From Actinoalloteichus hoggarensis (lineage in GTDB: Bacteria; Actinomycetota; Actinomycetes; Mycobacteriales; Pseudonocardiaceae): 64,000 nucleotides of DNA. Below are positions 1-9,021 of the stretch, piece by piece. The stretch lies in contig NZ_CP022521.1 of assembly GCF_002234535.1 (NCBI RefSeq), forward strand, positions 2,418,001 to 2,482,000, in the 5' to 3' direction. A model generated the notes under the pieces. The model was not told the DNA's origin and did not search any database. It saw only the letters and a list, made by a program, of their open reading frames with translations. How positions within the stretch are numbered: the first letter of the stretch is position 1; each line of letters begins with the position of its first letter. The position numbers and the translations under genes were made by a program.

Positions 1-1137
1 GTGCTCCGGGCACGAGACGGCGCGGCGACCCGCGACCAGCGGGTCCGGGCCCGGCTCGAATCCCTGCGCCCCGAGCACGGCAGGCGCGCCGATTACGACG
101 TCCGGGCGCGCGGCCAGGCCGAGCGGCTCGGACTTCCCCCGCTGGCCACGACGACCATCGGATCGTTCCCCCAGACCGGCGGGGTGCGCCGGGCGAGGGC
201 GGACCGGCGGGCAGGCCGGATCGACGAGGCCGAGTACCGGCGGCGGATGCGCGCGGAGATCGCCGACGTCATCGCGCTCCAGGAGGACATCGGACTCGAC
301 GTGCTCGTCCACGGCGAGCCGGAGCGCAACGACATGGTGCAGTACTTCGCCGAGAACCTGGAAGGCTTTCTGTCCACCGAGCACGGCTGGGTGCAGTCCT
401 ACGGCTCTCGCTGCGTCCGGCCGCCGATCATCCACGGCGATGTCAGCAGGCCCGCCCCGATGACCGTCGAGTGGAGCTCCTACGCGCAGTCACTGACCGA
501 ACGGCCGGTCAAGGGGATGCTCACCGGGCCGGTCACGATCCTGGCCTGGTCGTTCGTCCGAGACGACCAGCCGCTCGGCGACACGGCACGCCAGGTGGCG
601 CTGGCGCTCCGCGACGAGATCCATGATCTCGAACGGGCCGGGCTGCGCATCGTGCAGGTGGACGAACCCGCGCTCCGGGAACTGCTGCCGCTGCGGGAGG
701 CCGACCGTGCCGACTACCTCGCCTGGGCAGTCGACTCGTTTCGACTGGCGACCTCCGGCGCCGCCGACAGCACACAGATCCACACCCACCTGTGCTACTC
801 GGAGTTCGGCGACGTCATCGACGCCATCGACGCCCTCGACGCGGACGTGACCACGATCGAGGCGGCGCGTTCCCGAATGGAGGTGTTGGACGATCTGCAC
901 AAGATCGGGTACCGCCGAGGCGTGGGACCCGGCGTCTACGACATCCATTCGCCGCGGGTGCCGGACGAGGCGGAGGTGACCCGGCTGATCGGGGCCGCCT
1001 TGGCGGCGGTACCCGGCGACCGACTGTGGGTGAACCCCGACTGCGGCCTGAAGACCAGGGGCTACGCGGAGGTCGAGCCCGCCCTGCGGGCCATGGTGTC
1101 GGCGGCGCGTGCCCGCCGCGCACAGGTGTCCGGCTGA
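1..1137 (+). CDS. metE: Cobalamin-independent methionine synthase (MetE), C-terminal part, cut by window edge
   Basis: Transfers the methyl group of 5-methyltetrahydropteroyl-triglutamate to homocysteine, the last step of methionine synthesis, in the cytoplasm. Only the C-terminal (beta/alpha)8 barrel is present: it opens at about residue 50 with [10 protein letters not shown], the usual start of this domain. The zinc ligands are all visible: H and C in THLCYSEF, E in TTIEAARS, and C in NPDCGLKTR. The full enzyme is about 750 residues, so roughly half lies upstream of the window; the GTG at base 1 is not a real start. It ends at TGA 1135-1137, 262 bp before mscR, in which I see nothing. Domain identity is secure. 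Confidence 0.95.
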   Translation: MLRARDGAATRDQRVRARLESLRPEHGRRADYDVRARGQAERLGLPPLATTTIGSFPQTGGVRRARADRRAGRIDEAEYRRRMRAEIADVIALQEDIGLDVLVHGEPERNDMVQYFAENLEGFLSTEHGWVQSYGSRCVRPPIIHGDVSRPAPMTVEWSSYAQSLTERPVKGMLTGPVTILAWSFVRDDQPLGDTARQVALALRDEIHDLERAGLRIVQVDEPALRELLPLREADRADYLAWAVDSFRLATSGAADSTQIHTHLCYSEFGDVIDAIDALDADVTTIEAARSRMEVLDDLHKIGYRRGVGPGVYDIHSPRVPDEAEVTRLIGAALAAVPGDRLWVNPDCGLKTRGYAEVEPALRAMVSAARARRAQVSG

Positions 1138-1399
1138 TCTCTCGTCCACCGACGGGCGGGGCGGCGCCGCACCGGCACGCCCCGCCCGCCCGGCAGGCCG
1201 GGTCGTGGGCGCCGCCTCCCGCGCCGACGATCGTGCACACCCGAACGAGCCGGTGGACGCCTCGTCCCGCCACTCGTTCCCGTCGTACCGGGCGGACTCC
1301 CCGCGTGGCGGTGGATCGACGGCCGGTGGTGCTCTACCGTGATCCTTCGCCCCGGCGCCACCGAGGCAGCCGGGCATCGGGCCGACCAGAGGAGTTCGG

Positions 1400-2485
1400 A
1401 TGCCGCAGCAGGTCAGAGCGGTCGTGGCCGCCACGCGCGACGCGCCGGTCACCGTCGAGACGATCGTGATCCCCGATCCCGGACCGGGCGAGGTGGTGGT
1501 GGACATCGCCGCCTGCGGCGTGTGCCACACGGACCTGCACTACCGCCAGGGCGGCATCAACGACGAGTTCCCGTTCCTCCTCGGCCACGAGGCGGCGGGC
1601 ACCGTGGAGGCCGTCGGCGAGGGCGTCGAGGACGTCGCCGTCGGGGATTACGTGGTGTTGAACTGGCGTGCGGTCTGCGGGCGGTGCCGTGCATGCAGCC
1701 GAGGCCGACCCTGGTACTGCTTCGCGACGCACAACGCCACACAGCGGATGACGCTGACCGACGGCACCCCGCTGTCGCCCGCGTTGGGCATCGGCGCGTT
1801 CGCCGACAAGACCCTGGTCCACCAGGGCCAGTGCACCAAGGTCGACCCCAGGGCCGAAGCGGCGGTCGCCGGGCTCCTCGGCTGCGGCGTCATGGCGGGC
1901 CTCGGCGCGGCGATCAACACCGGCGAGGTCGGCCGTGGCGACTCGGTCGCGGTCATCGGCTGCGGCGGCGTGGGCGCGGCCGCGGTGGCGGGTGCGCGCC
2001 TCGCGGGCGCCGCCAGGATCATCGCCGTGGACCTGGACCCGAAGAAGCTGGAGTGGGCGACAGGCCTGGGCGCGACCGACACCGTGCGGGCCGACCAGGT
2101 CGACGTGGTGGCCGCCGTCAAGGAGCTGACCGGCGGCAACGGCGCGGACGTCGTGATCGACGCGGTCGGCGTCCCGCAGACCTTCACCCAGGCGTTCTAC
2201 GCCCGCGACCTCGCGGGGAAGGTCGTCCTGGTCGGGGTGCCCACCCCCGAGATGACGCTGGAGCTGCCGCTGCTGGACGTGTTCTCGCGGGGCGGCGCGG
2301 TCAAGTCCTCCTGGTATGGCGACTGCCTGCCCAGCCGCGACTTCCCGATGCTGGTCGACCTCTACCTCCAGGGCCGACTCGACCTGGCGGCCTTCGTCAC
2401 CGAGAAGATAGGCTTGGAGGACGTCGAGGACGCCTTCGCCCGGATGCACCAGGGTGACGTGCTCCGCTCGGTGGTGGTGCTCTGA
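1400..2485 (+). CDS. mscR: S-(hydroxymethyl)mycothiol dehydrogenase (mycothiol-dependent formaldehyde dehydrogenase)
   Basis: NAD-dependent zinc alcohol dehydrogenase that oxidises the formaldehyde-mycothiol adduct to S-formylmycothiol; related enzymes also act as nitrosomycothiol reductases. The 361-residue protein has the catalytic-zinc region [10 protein letters not shown] (residues 39-48), GHEAAG, and a four-cysteine structural-zinc lobe around residues 93-107 ([10 protein letters not shown] then C). The Rossmann motif GCGGVGAAA follows near residue 190. The ATG follows a purine-rich AGGAG (1391-1395). Its stop shares one base with the start of the following hydrolase, so the two are translationally coupled. 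The gene implies that the host makes mycothiol, as actinomycetes do. Confidence 0.93.
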   Translation: MPQQVRAVVAATRDAPVTVETIVIPDPGPGEVVVDIAACGVCHTDLHYRQGGINDEFPFLLGHEAAGTVEAVGEGVEDVAVGDYVVLNWRAVCGRCRACSRGRPWYCFATHNATQRMTLTDGTPLSPALGIGAFADKTLVHQGQCTKVDPRAEAAVAGLLGCGVMAGLGAAINTGEVGRGDSVAVIGCGGVGAAAVAGARLAGAARIIAVDLDPKKLEWATGLGATDTVRADQVDVVAAVKELTGGNGADVVIDAVGVPQTFTQAFYARDLAGKVVLVGVPTPEMTLELPLLDVFSRGGAVKSSWYGDCLPSRDFPMLVDLYLQGRLDLAAFVTEKIGLEDVEDAFARMHQGDVLRSVVVL

Positions 2486-3114
2486 TGACCGCGCGGATCG
2501 AACACGTCGTCACCTCCGGAGTCTTCAGCCTCGACGGCCAGGACTTCGACGTCGACAACAACGTCTGGCTCATCGGGGACGACGCCGAGATCGTGGTGGT
2601 GGATCCGTCACACGACCCGGCGGCCGTCGAGCGTGCGGTGGCGGGGCGTCGCGTGACGGCCGTGGTGTGCACCCACGGGCACAACGACCACGTCAACGGC
2701 TCCGTGGCGCTGGGCGCCGCGCTGGACGCCCCCGTGCTGCTCCATCCCGCCGACCGCGAACTCTGGGATCAGACCCACCCCGGTGTCGCGCCCGGCGGCG
2801 ACCTGACCGACGGACAGGTGCTCACGGTCGCGGGCACCGAACTGCACGTGCTGGCCACACCGGGCCACACCTGGGGCTCGGTCAGCCTGTACGCACCGGC
2901 GCTGTCGGCCGTCTTCACCGGCGACACGCTGTTCGAGGGCGGCCCCGGTGCCACCGGCCGGTCGTTCTCCGACTTCCCGACGATCATCGCGTCGATCCGG
3001 GATCGGCTGCTGACCCTGCCCGCGGAGACGGTCGTCCACACCGGGCACGGAGACCGCACCACCATCGGCGCCGAGGCGCCCGCGCTGCCCGCGTGGATCG
3101 CCAGGGGGCACTGA
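2485..3114 (+). CDS. Metallo-beta-lactamase-fold hydrolase coupled to mscR
   Basis: A 209-residue glyoxalase-II-like hydrolase with the dinuclear metal motif THGHNDHVNG (HxHxDH) near residue 64, a later ATPGHTWGS histidine and a GDTLF aspartate. The start ATG overlaps the mscR stop by one base (TGATG). The same pair, mscR followed by a beta-lactamase-fold gene, occurs in mycobacteria (Rv2259-Rv2260). From that linkage I infer that it may hydrolyse the thioester product of MscR, S-formylmycothiol, to formate and mycothiol, but the sequence alone does not fix the substrate. No signal peptide, so cytoplasmic. Confidence 0.85.
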   Translation: MTARIEHVVTSGVFSLDGQDFDVDNNVWLIGDDAEIVVVDPSHDPAAVERAVAGRRVTAVVCTHGHNDHVNGSVALGAALDAPVLLHPADRELWDQTHPGVAPGGDLTDGQVLTVAGTELHVLATPGHTWGSVSLYAPALSAVFTGDTLFEGGPGATGRSFSDFPTIIASIRDRLLTLPAETVVHTGHGDRTTIGAEAPALPAWIARGH

Positions 3115-3313
3115 GCCGCGTCTTCCCGTCGTCCGCGGCCGGTGCCCTCGACCGCGCGGACGCCGGGCCCGGCGGCGGACTCGTGTGACGGGAAAGGACT
3201 GGACAGCGGACGCGGGAGCCGGGCAGAGTCCGAATCGGGCCGTGCGCCGCCGAACGTCGCCGAGCACCGGCACGCCGCCCGCACGGCCGGACCGACCAAC
3301 GAGGTGAGTCGCC

Positions 3314-4462
3314 ATGTCCTCCCACGACGTCATCGTCATCGGTCTCGGCGGCATGGGCGGCGCCGCCGTTCACCGACTCGCCGCCGAGGGCCTGCGGGTG
3401 CTGGGCCTGGACCGGTTTCCCGCCGTGCACGACCAGGGCTCCAGCCACGGAGGCTCGCGGATCATCCGGCAGGCCTACTTCGAGGGTGCGGACTACGTGC
3501 CGCTGCTGCTGCGTGCCTACGAGCTGTGGGACGAGCTGGAGGCCGAGTCGGGCCTGGAGATCCGGCATCGCACGGGCGGCCTGATGGTCGGGCCCGCCGA
3601 CAGCCTCGCGGTCGCGGGGAGCCTGCGGAGCGCCGAGGCACACGGACTCGACCACGAGCTGCTCGACGCCGCCGAGATCCGTCGCCGATTCCCCACCATG
3701 ACCCCCGCCGACTCCGACGTCGCGCTCTACGAGGCGGCGGCGGGCTTCGTCTCGCCCGAGCAGTCGGTGACGGCGAACCTGACCATGGCCCGTCGGCACG
3801 GCGCCGAGCTGCGGCACGGTGTGCGGGTGGACTCGTGGACGGCCGACAGCGCGGGCGTGACGGTGCACGCCGACGACGGCGTCCACCGGGCGGAACGCCT
3901 GGTGATCTGTCCGGGCGCCTGGGCACCCGATCTGCTGGCGCGGCTGGGACTTCCGCTGGTGGTCGAGCGGATGGTGCAGTTCTGGTTCCGGCCGACCGCC
4001 GGCCCCGCGTCGTTCGCCGAGCAGCGGCATCCCATCTTCATCTGGGAGGACGCCGGGCGGCGGCAGGCGTACGCCTTTCCGATGCACGCGGAGTCCGACG
4101 GCACGGTGAAGGCGGCCTTCTTCCGAAGCGGGGACAATGCCTGCACGCCGGACACGATCGATCGGCGGGTGGCCGAGGGCGAGGAGGAGGAGCTGCGGCG
4201 GTTCCTGTCGACGCGGGTCCCGACGCTGCCCGGACCGCTGGCACGGGCGAAGACCTGCATGTACACCACGACGCCCGACGAGCACTTCGTGATCGGTCCC
4301 CATCCGCGTCATGACCGGGTCACGTTGGCCTGCGGCTTCTCCGGGCACGGGTTCAAGTTCGTGCCCGTGGTCGGCGAGATCGTGGCCGACCTCGTCGCGA
4401 GGGGGACCACCCGCCACCCGATCGCCATGTTCGACCCGCTCCGGTTCGGCCCTCAGGGCTGA
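3314..4462 (+). CDS. FAD-dependent amine oxidase, N-methyltryptophan/monomeric sarcosine oxidase family
   Basis: Oxidatively demethylates an N-methyl amino acid, giving formaldehyde, hydrogen peroxide and the free amino acid. The 382-residue protein starts with the FAD dinucleotide motif VIGLGGMGGAAVH (residues 8-20), followed by SSHGGSR. Cys315 in KTCMYTTTPDEH sits where monomeric sarcosine oxidase binds FAD covalently. ATG 3314 is preceded by GAGGTGAG about 7 bases upstream. Formaldehyde produced here would be a natural substrate for the mscR pathway 800 bp upstream; that link is inference from proximity, since the genes are separated by about 200 bp. Sarcosine versus N-methyltryptophan specificity cannot be told from the sequence. 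Confidence 0.85.
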   Translation: MSSHDVIVIGLGGMGGAAVHRLAAEGLRVLGLDRFPAVHDQGSSHGGSRIIRQAYFEGADYVPLLLRAYELWDELEAESGLEIRHRTGGLMVGPADSLAVAGSLRSAEAHGLDHELLDAAEIRRRFPTMTPADSDVALYEAAAGFVSPEQSVTANLTMARRHGAELRHGVRVDSWTADSAGVTVHADDGVHRAERLVICPGAWAPDLLARLGLPLVVERMVQFWFRPTAGPASFAEQRHPIFIWEDAGRRQAYAFPMHAESDGTVKAAFFRSGDNACTPDTIDRRVAEGEEEELRRFLSTRVPTLPGPLARAKTCMYTTTPDEHFVIGPHPRHDRVTLACGFSGHGFKFVPVVGEIVADLVARGTTRHPIAMFDPLRFGPQG

Positions 4463-5116
4463 ACCGCGTCCGTCCGCGGCGGGGCGGACACGGTCGGCCC
4501 GTCGGCCGGACAACGGCGGACCGGGTGCGCGCCCCCGATCTGCCTGCCTCGCCGGTACCGGTGGTTTCGCCCACCACGACGTCGATCACACGGGTCTGAC
4601 GGCGGACGAATCTCCCCCGAACTGCGAGAGCGGACGAGCGCGCCACCGGAGACGTCGGCGTCTCGGGGCCGGTCCGTTCCGCTGATCGGCCGCACGGCCG
4701 CGTGTCGCCGCGCCACACGGCCGTCCGGTCGATCCCGCTCGGGCTCGCAGGCGCGACCGGATGCGCCGCCCCGAGCGCGGACGCGGACGAGAGGAGCAGA
4801 CGTCGGCGCCCTCGGCCGCGTGGTGACGGGGGACGGCGACGAGGCACGGGTCATGGCGCGGCGGGGGAGAGGACGGGAAGGTACCGGCTGCGCGTCGACG
4901 ACTCGGCTGCCTCGCGGCTCGGCGCTCGCCGGAGCTTCGGCGGCGGTGTCGGCACGGGCGCCGCGGGGCGTGAGATCGATTCGTCGCGTGCCGTGGGAGC
5001 GGCCGACCCGCCCAGGCCGGTGGCGGGAAGTCGATCACCGCCCGGACGCCCCTCCCCGACATCCGGGCGGTGACCCACCCTGCCGCCCCCGGCATCCCCA
5101 GGCTGGCGCGTGGACC
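4463..5116. other. Gene-free stretch after the amine oxidase
   Basis: No reading frame here resembles a protein family or has a ribosome site at its start. The frames that stay open are arginine- and alanine-rich translations of GC-rich DNA. No clear terminator stem was found. Confidence 0.6.
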
Positions 5117-5209
5117 TCCACTCCAGTGGAAGTTGACTTGGCTCGATCTTCAGGTCAGTTGAGCCGCCGTCAGTGGAAGTCTAGGGTTGAGACAGAGATT
5201 TTTTCAACC
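5117..5209 (+). promoter_or_regulatory. Promoter and repeated half-sites upstream of the EspR-like module
   Basis: A promoter is legible as TTGAGC (5159-5164), 17 bp, TAGGGT (5182-5187). Around it AGTGGA half-sites recur: the perfect palindrome TCCACT-CC-AGTGGA (5117-5130), AGTGGAAGT again at 5172-5180 inside the spacer, and another AGTGGA at 5245-5250 ahead of the start codon. A second inverted repeat, GGTTGA (5185-5190) with TCAACC (5204-5209), overlaps the -10 and the expected transcription start. The region is clearly AT-richer than its surroundings. The arrangement suits autoregulation by the HTH protein encoded directly downstream; that is inference. Confidence 0.6.
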
Positions 5210-5273
5210 GGGGTGAAGATGTTGCTCCATTCGTGTTTTTCGTGAGTGGAGACCGGACTGGGGAGTGGTCAGC

Positions 5274-5732
5274 GTGGCGGTGTCGGACACACAGGGTGAA
5301 CGGAGCCTGGCCGACAAGCTGAACTACCTGTTCAGCAAGGTTCGCGTCGCGGGCCAGGCCGAATACAGCAATGAACACGTTGCCGCGGCCATCAGGGAGC
5401 AGGGCGTCAACATCTCCCAGAGCTACATCTGGGCGCTGCGCAAGGGACGCTCGGACAACCCGACCAAACGGCATCTGGAGGCGCTGGCGAACTTCTTCGG
5501 TGTGCCGCCCGCCTACTTCTTCGACGACGCCCACGCCGCCCGTGTCGACGCGCAGCTCGACCTGATCACCGCGCTGCGCGACGCCGACGTTCGGGACGTC
5601 GCCCTGCGGACCATGGAGCTGGACGACGACGCCCGGCGGTCGGTGGCCCGCATCGTCGCCGAGATCAGCCAGATTCGGGGATACCGATCCGGCGGAGCCC
5701 CCGGCCAGAGCTCCTCCTCGCCCGATGCCTGA
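5274..5732 (+). CDS. EspR-like helix-turn-helix (XRE-type) regulator
   Basis: A 152-residue DNA-binding protein. An N-terminal XRE-like fold covers about residues 8-70, with the recognition region NISQSYIWALRKGRSDNPTK followed by LEALANFFGVPPAYFFDD, the same layout as mycobacterial EspR, a nucleoid-associated regulator. The C-terminal half is predicted helical and probably a dimerisation region. GTG 5274 is preferred because the GGGGAG at 5259-5264 is 9 bases upstream; GTG 5265 directly abuts it. It leads a three-gene module with a zinc protease and a membrane protein, and repeated half-sites lie at its own promoter. Ligand or signal is unknown. An EspR-type global role versus a local ImmR-type role cannot be decided here. 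Confidence 0.82.
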   Translation: MAVSDTQGERSLADKLNYLFSKVRVAGQAEYSNEHVAAAIREQGVNISQSYIWALRKGRSDNPTKRHLEALANFFGVPPAYFFDDAHAARVDAQLDLITALRDADVRDVALRTMELDDDARRSVARIVAEISQIRGYRSGGAPGQSSSSPDA

Positions 5733-5865
5733 CGGCTGCCGACAGATGACGGGCGGGCGTGACAAAATCGGGTATGACCTCGACAGGGTGCAGACCATCC
5801 CTCCCGTGTGTCTTCGCCTGGCTCGCGGCTGGGCACCGCCGCTGATCAGGGAGGCGATGACCTCG

Positions 5866-6390
5866 ATGCGCTATCAGGAACTGCGGCGGCGTTGCCAGGA
5901 CCGCGTGCGCAGACTGGACGAGGAGGCGGGCATCCCTCGCCCGTTCGAGCTTCGAGTGTTCCTGGACCGGCTCGCCGAGCATCGCGGCCGCCCGATCCTG
6001 TTGCATCCGAGCGAGCACGTCGCGGGCCGCGCCTGCGGACTGTGGCTCGACCTCGGCGACGCCGATGTGATCGCTCATGCCAGGACGACTCCGCTGCACG
6101 TATGGCACATCGTCCTGCACGAGGTCGGTCACATGATCTCCGCACACCGCGGCGGACAACTGCTCGACCGCGACTTCCTGCGCAGGCTGGCGCCGGACGT
6201 CGACCCGGCCGTGGCGGTGCGGATGATGGGCCGCACCTCCTACTCGGAACTCGAGGAGCAAGAAGCTGAGATGATCGCGTCGCTGATCCTCGAGCGTGCG
6301 CGCCATCGAAGCGGGGAGACGGTCGACGACCCCGGCTCTCCGCAGGCCGCCCAGATCGCCGACCGGTTTCGCGACGTGTTCGGCGGCTGA
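5866..6390 (+). CDS. ImmA/IrrE-family zinc metallopeptidase-like protein
   Basis: A 174-residue protein with the gluzincin motif HEVGHMISAH near residue 85 and a downstream acidic helix, EEQEAEMIASLIL, which supplies the third zinc ligand in this family (ExxE-A position). No membrane segment. Family members such as ImmA and IrrE cleave or inactivate a partner HTH repressor. The HTH gene 130 bp upstream is the obvious candidate substrate, by inference. ATG 5866 is chosen because GGGAGG (5849-5854) is 11 bases away; ATG 5857 is only 2 bases from it, and a longer 221-residue frame from 5725 lacks support. It is followed after 73 bp by the membrane protein, likely in one transcript. Confidence 0.8.
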   Translation: MRYQELRRRCQDRVRRLDEEAGIPRPFELRVFLDRLAEHRGRPILLHPSEHVAGRACGLWLDLGDADVIAHARTTPLHVWHIVLHEVGHMISAHRGGQLLDRDFLRRLAPDVDPAVAVRMMGRTSYSELEEQEAEMIASLILERARHRSGETVDDPGSPQAAQIADRFRDVFGG

Positions 6391-6463
6391 GCGAACACCG
6401 GACGTCGAGAGGCCCGACAGGCTCATCCGCCGTTCAGCCAGCTCGGCAAGGAGACCGATCCGC

Positions 6464-7726
6464 ATGGTCACGCTGCTCTTCCTCAGCGTCTCGGCGCTGA
6501 CCTTCCTGGCCGCCGGATACCGCGCGTACCGGGCGTTACGTTCCGCGGGCGATCGCGCCAACCCGGGCCGCTGGGCCCTGGCGGCCCTGCTCGGCGCCCT
6601 CGGCTTCGCCTTCTTCGTCCTCGCCCCCGCGGTGCAGGAGATCGAGGGCAGGCTCTACCCGAACCTGGGCAGGCTGCTGTCCAACACCGCCACCCTGACG
6701 GCCGCGCTGGCGGCGTTGGCCCTGGTCCTCTATCTCGCGTACCCGCCCGCGCAGGCGCGAGCGCGTCTGCCACGCCACCTGATCACCTACGGCGTCTCCG
6801 TGTCGGCGATGTGGGTGCTGTTCTTCCTCGCCGACATCCCCGAGAGCCGGGGCCTGTTCTCCGAGTACTACGCCGAACAGCCGACGCTGGCCGGGTACGT
6901 CCTGGTCTACTCCGCCTACCTCGGCGCGGTGCTCATCGACCTCGGCCGGATGACGCTGCGGTACTCCTCGGCCACCCGAGGCCCGCTGCGGGTCGGCCTG
7001 CGGCTGCTCGCCCTCGGCTGTCTCCTCGGCCTGTCCTACATCGCGGAGAAGCTGGTCAGCACGATCCGGCAGACGCTCAACGGACCGGACGACGTCTCGG
7101 AGTTCTGCCTCCATCCCTTCGAGAACTTCGGCTGCACCATGGGCGTCGGGATGCCCGCCATCTCGGTGCTGGTGATGCTGTTGGGAATCTCGCTGCCGGT
7201 CATCGCCCCCGCGGCCGTGCGTGTTGTGCGGTGGCCACGGGAGTACCGCGTCCACCGTGAGCTCCGACCCCTGTGGACGGCCCTGTACACGGCGGTGCCC
7301 GAGATCGCCTTGACCTCGCCGCAGGCCGTGACGGGGAGCTACGCCCGTCGGGACGTCGGGATGCGACTGTATCGCCGGGTCATCGAGATCCGTGACGGAG
7401 CGCTCGTCCTGCGCCCCCATCGGGACCCGGCGGTCGAGGCGCTGGCCGAGGAGCGCGCCAGGGCGGCCGGTCTCGATGGCGACGAGCTGGCGGCGACGGT
7501 GGAGGCGGTGGGGCTGGCGGCGGCGATCGAGGCCTTACGCCACGGCAGCCCGGCCCGTGACGGCGAGCAGACGGCGGAGCCCGTGGAACGCACGGAGATC
7601 GAGCCGGAGCTGCGCAGTGAGGCGGCCTTCCTGAGGCTCGTCTCGCGTGCCTTCGTCTCGTCCCCGCTGATCCCCGAACTCGTGACGCGGGCCGCGGCCG
7701 ATCGACCTGCGGGCGCGGACGGCTGA
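6464..7726 (+). CDS. Multi-helix membrane protein of the MAB_1171c/DUF6545 type
   Basis: A 420-residue integral membrane protein. About seven hydrophobic segments fill residues 1-245 (starting VTLLFLSVSALTFLAAGYRA and ending with an ISVLVMLLGISLPVIAPAAV helix). A roughly 170-residue cytoplasmic tail follows, rich in Ala, Glu and Arg and containing LRPLWTALYTAVPEIAL. ATG 6464 has AAGGAG at 6448-6453. I recognise it as the family often called MAB_1171c putative transporter, found beside XRE and ImmA-like genes in many actinomycetes; no transport substrate is established. The tail has the length and charge of a signalling domain more than of a carrier. It closes the three-gene module that begins at 5274. 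Confidence 0.78.
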   Translation: MVTLLFLSVSALTFLAAGYRAYRALRSAGDRANPGRWALAALLGALGFAFFVLAPAVQEIEGRLYPNLGRLLSNTATLTAALAALALVLYLAYPPAQARARLPRHLITYGVSVSAMWVLFFLADIPESRGLFSEYYAEQPTLAGYVLVYSAYLGAVLIDLGRMTLRYSSATRGPLRVGLRLLALGCLLGLSYIAEKLVSTIRQTLNGPDDVSEFCLHPFENFGCTMGVGMPAISVLVMLLGISLPVIAPAAVRVVRWPREYRVHRELRPLWTALYTAVPEIALTSPQAVTGSYARRDVGMRLYRRVIEIRDGALVLRPHRDPAVEALAEERARAAGLDGDELAATVEAVGLAAAIEALRHGSPARDGEQTAEPVERTEIEPELRSEAAFLRLVSRAFVSSPLIPELVTRAAADRPAGADG

Positions 7727-7931
7727 GCCCGCGGCGGTCCTCCGTCGTCCCGCGGTGCCCGTGGGACGGCGGCCGGCCGGCCGGTCCGCGGTGCCCGGCG
7801 GATGGAGGAGGCCCGGCTGACCGTCGTCTGTTCGGCGGTTCGTGCGGTCGGTCGGTTCGAGCGGCGTGTCGGGTGGAACGGTCTGTCGAGTGGTGCGGCG
7901 TGGGAGACCACGCCCTGCCTCCCGCTCGTCC

Positions 7932-8804
7932 TCAGAGCCGGGCGGCGGCCGGGATGAGACGGGCCCCGATGAGCTCCAGCGGGGCGATCGAGCGGACGTC
8001 GGGCACCGTGCCGATCACCCGGGTGATCCCCAGCCCCGCCGCCTCGCCCATGGTGGTGAGCAGCGCGTCGACGTTCTCACCTCGAGGGCCGATGTCGAGG
8101 GGGAGGACCAGCGTCTTCTCGATGGAATCGTAGTCGCGGCCCTCCCGTTCACAGTGGGCGCGAAGGACGGCGAGCTCGTGGGCCAGCTTCGGCCCGGGAG
8201 CGAGGTTGCAGGCCTGGGCGTACCGGGCGACCAGGCGCAGCGTCTCGCGTTCGCCCGCGCCGCCGACCATGACGGGCGGATGCGGTCGGGACGGCGGCCG
8301 CGGCGATCTCAGCGGTCTGCTCAGCCGGAAGTGCGTGCCGAGGAACGGCGACTCCTCCGCGGACCACATGTGTTCGGCGATCCGCAGGGTCTCCTCCAGG
8401 TGTTCGAACCGCCGGGCCCGCGGCGGGAAGGGCAGACCGAGCCCGTCCGCCTCCTCCTGGTGCCAGCCCGCGCCGATGCCCAGCTCGGCTCGCCCGCCCG
8501 AGAGCACGTCCAGCGCGGTGACCGCCTTGATCAGCACCGCGGGCGGGCGGTAGGTCGCTCCCGTGACCAGGGCCAGGAGCCGCACTCGCGAGGTCTGGGC
8601 GGCGAGGAGGCCGAGGGTCGTGTACGCCTCCGGCATCGAGCCCTCCGACGGGCCCGGCTCCCTGTACTGGAAGAAGTGGTCCATCACCGCGATCGAGTGG
8701 AAACCGGCCGCCTCGGCGGTGCGGGCGACGGCGGCCAGCTCGGCGCCCGGCCTGCGGGGGCCGTCGGGCCAGGCGGAGTGGTTGATCTGCAGGCCGAGTC
8801 TCAT
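7932..8804 (-). CDS. LLM-class (luciferase-like) F420-dependent oxidoreductase
   Basis: A 290-residue TIM-barrel flavin/F420 oxidoreductase of the bacterial luciferase superfamily. Visible family features are the N-terminal RLGLQINHSAW strand, AVMDHFFQ, the segment SGGRAELGIGAGWHQEEADG near residue 105, and HPPVMVGGAGERETLRLVARYA. The ATG at 8804 is preceded on the minus strand by AGGAGG 7 bases away, which rejects a longer frame reaching 8975. The length is typical for the F420 branch. Substrate unknown. It lies downstream of, and on the same strand as, the SOD gene, with a 217-bp gap. Confidence 0.88.
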   Translation of the reverse strand: MRLGLQINHSAWPDGPRRPGAELAAVARTAEAAGFHSIAVMDHFFQYREPGPSEGSMPEAYTTLGLLAAQTSRVRLLALVTGATYRPPAVLIKAVTALDVLSGGRAELGIGAGWHQEEADGLGLPFPPRARRFEHLEETLRIAEHMWSAEESPFLGTHFRLSRPLRSPRPPSRPHPPVMVGGAGERETLRLVARYAQACNLAPGPKLAHELAVLRAHCEREGRDYDSIEKTLVLPLDIGPRGENVDALLTTMGEAAGLGITRVIGTVPDVRSIAPLELIGARLIPAAARL

Positions 8805-9021
8805 GTCGGGGCCTCCTGATGCTCGGACGCGGCGCGACCGCGTGCCCGCCCGAGTCAAACACGGCCCATGCGACCGTGCTGATCGTCCGGCGTCGGCCCT
8901 GCGTCCTCGTCGAGTCGTTCCCCACCGACGCCGAAATGCCCCGTCTCCGCTCTGGTGAGAGCGGCGACGAGGCACTCGAGTGTGTGCGGCTCCACGGCCG
9001 AGGAGACGGCCGCGGACAGCG

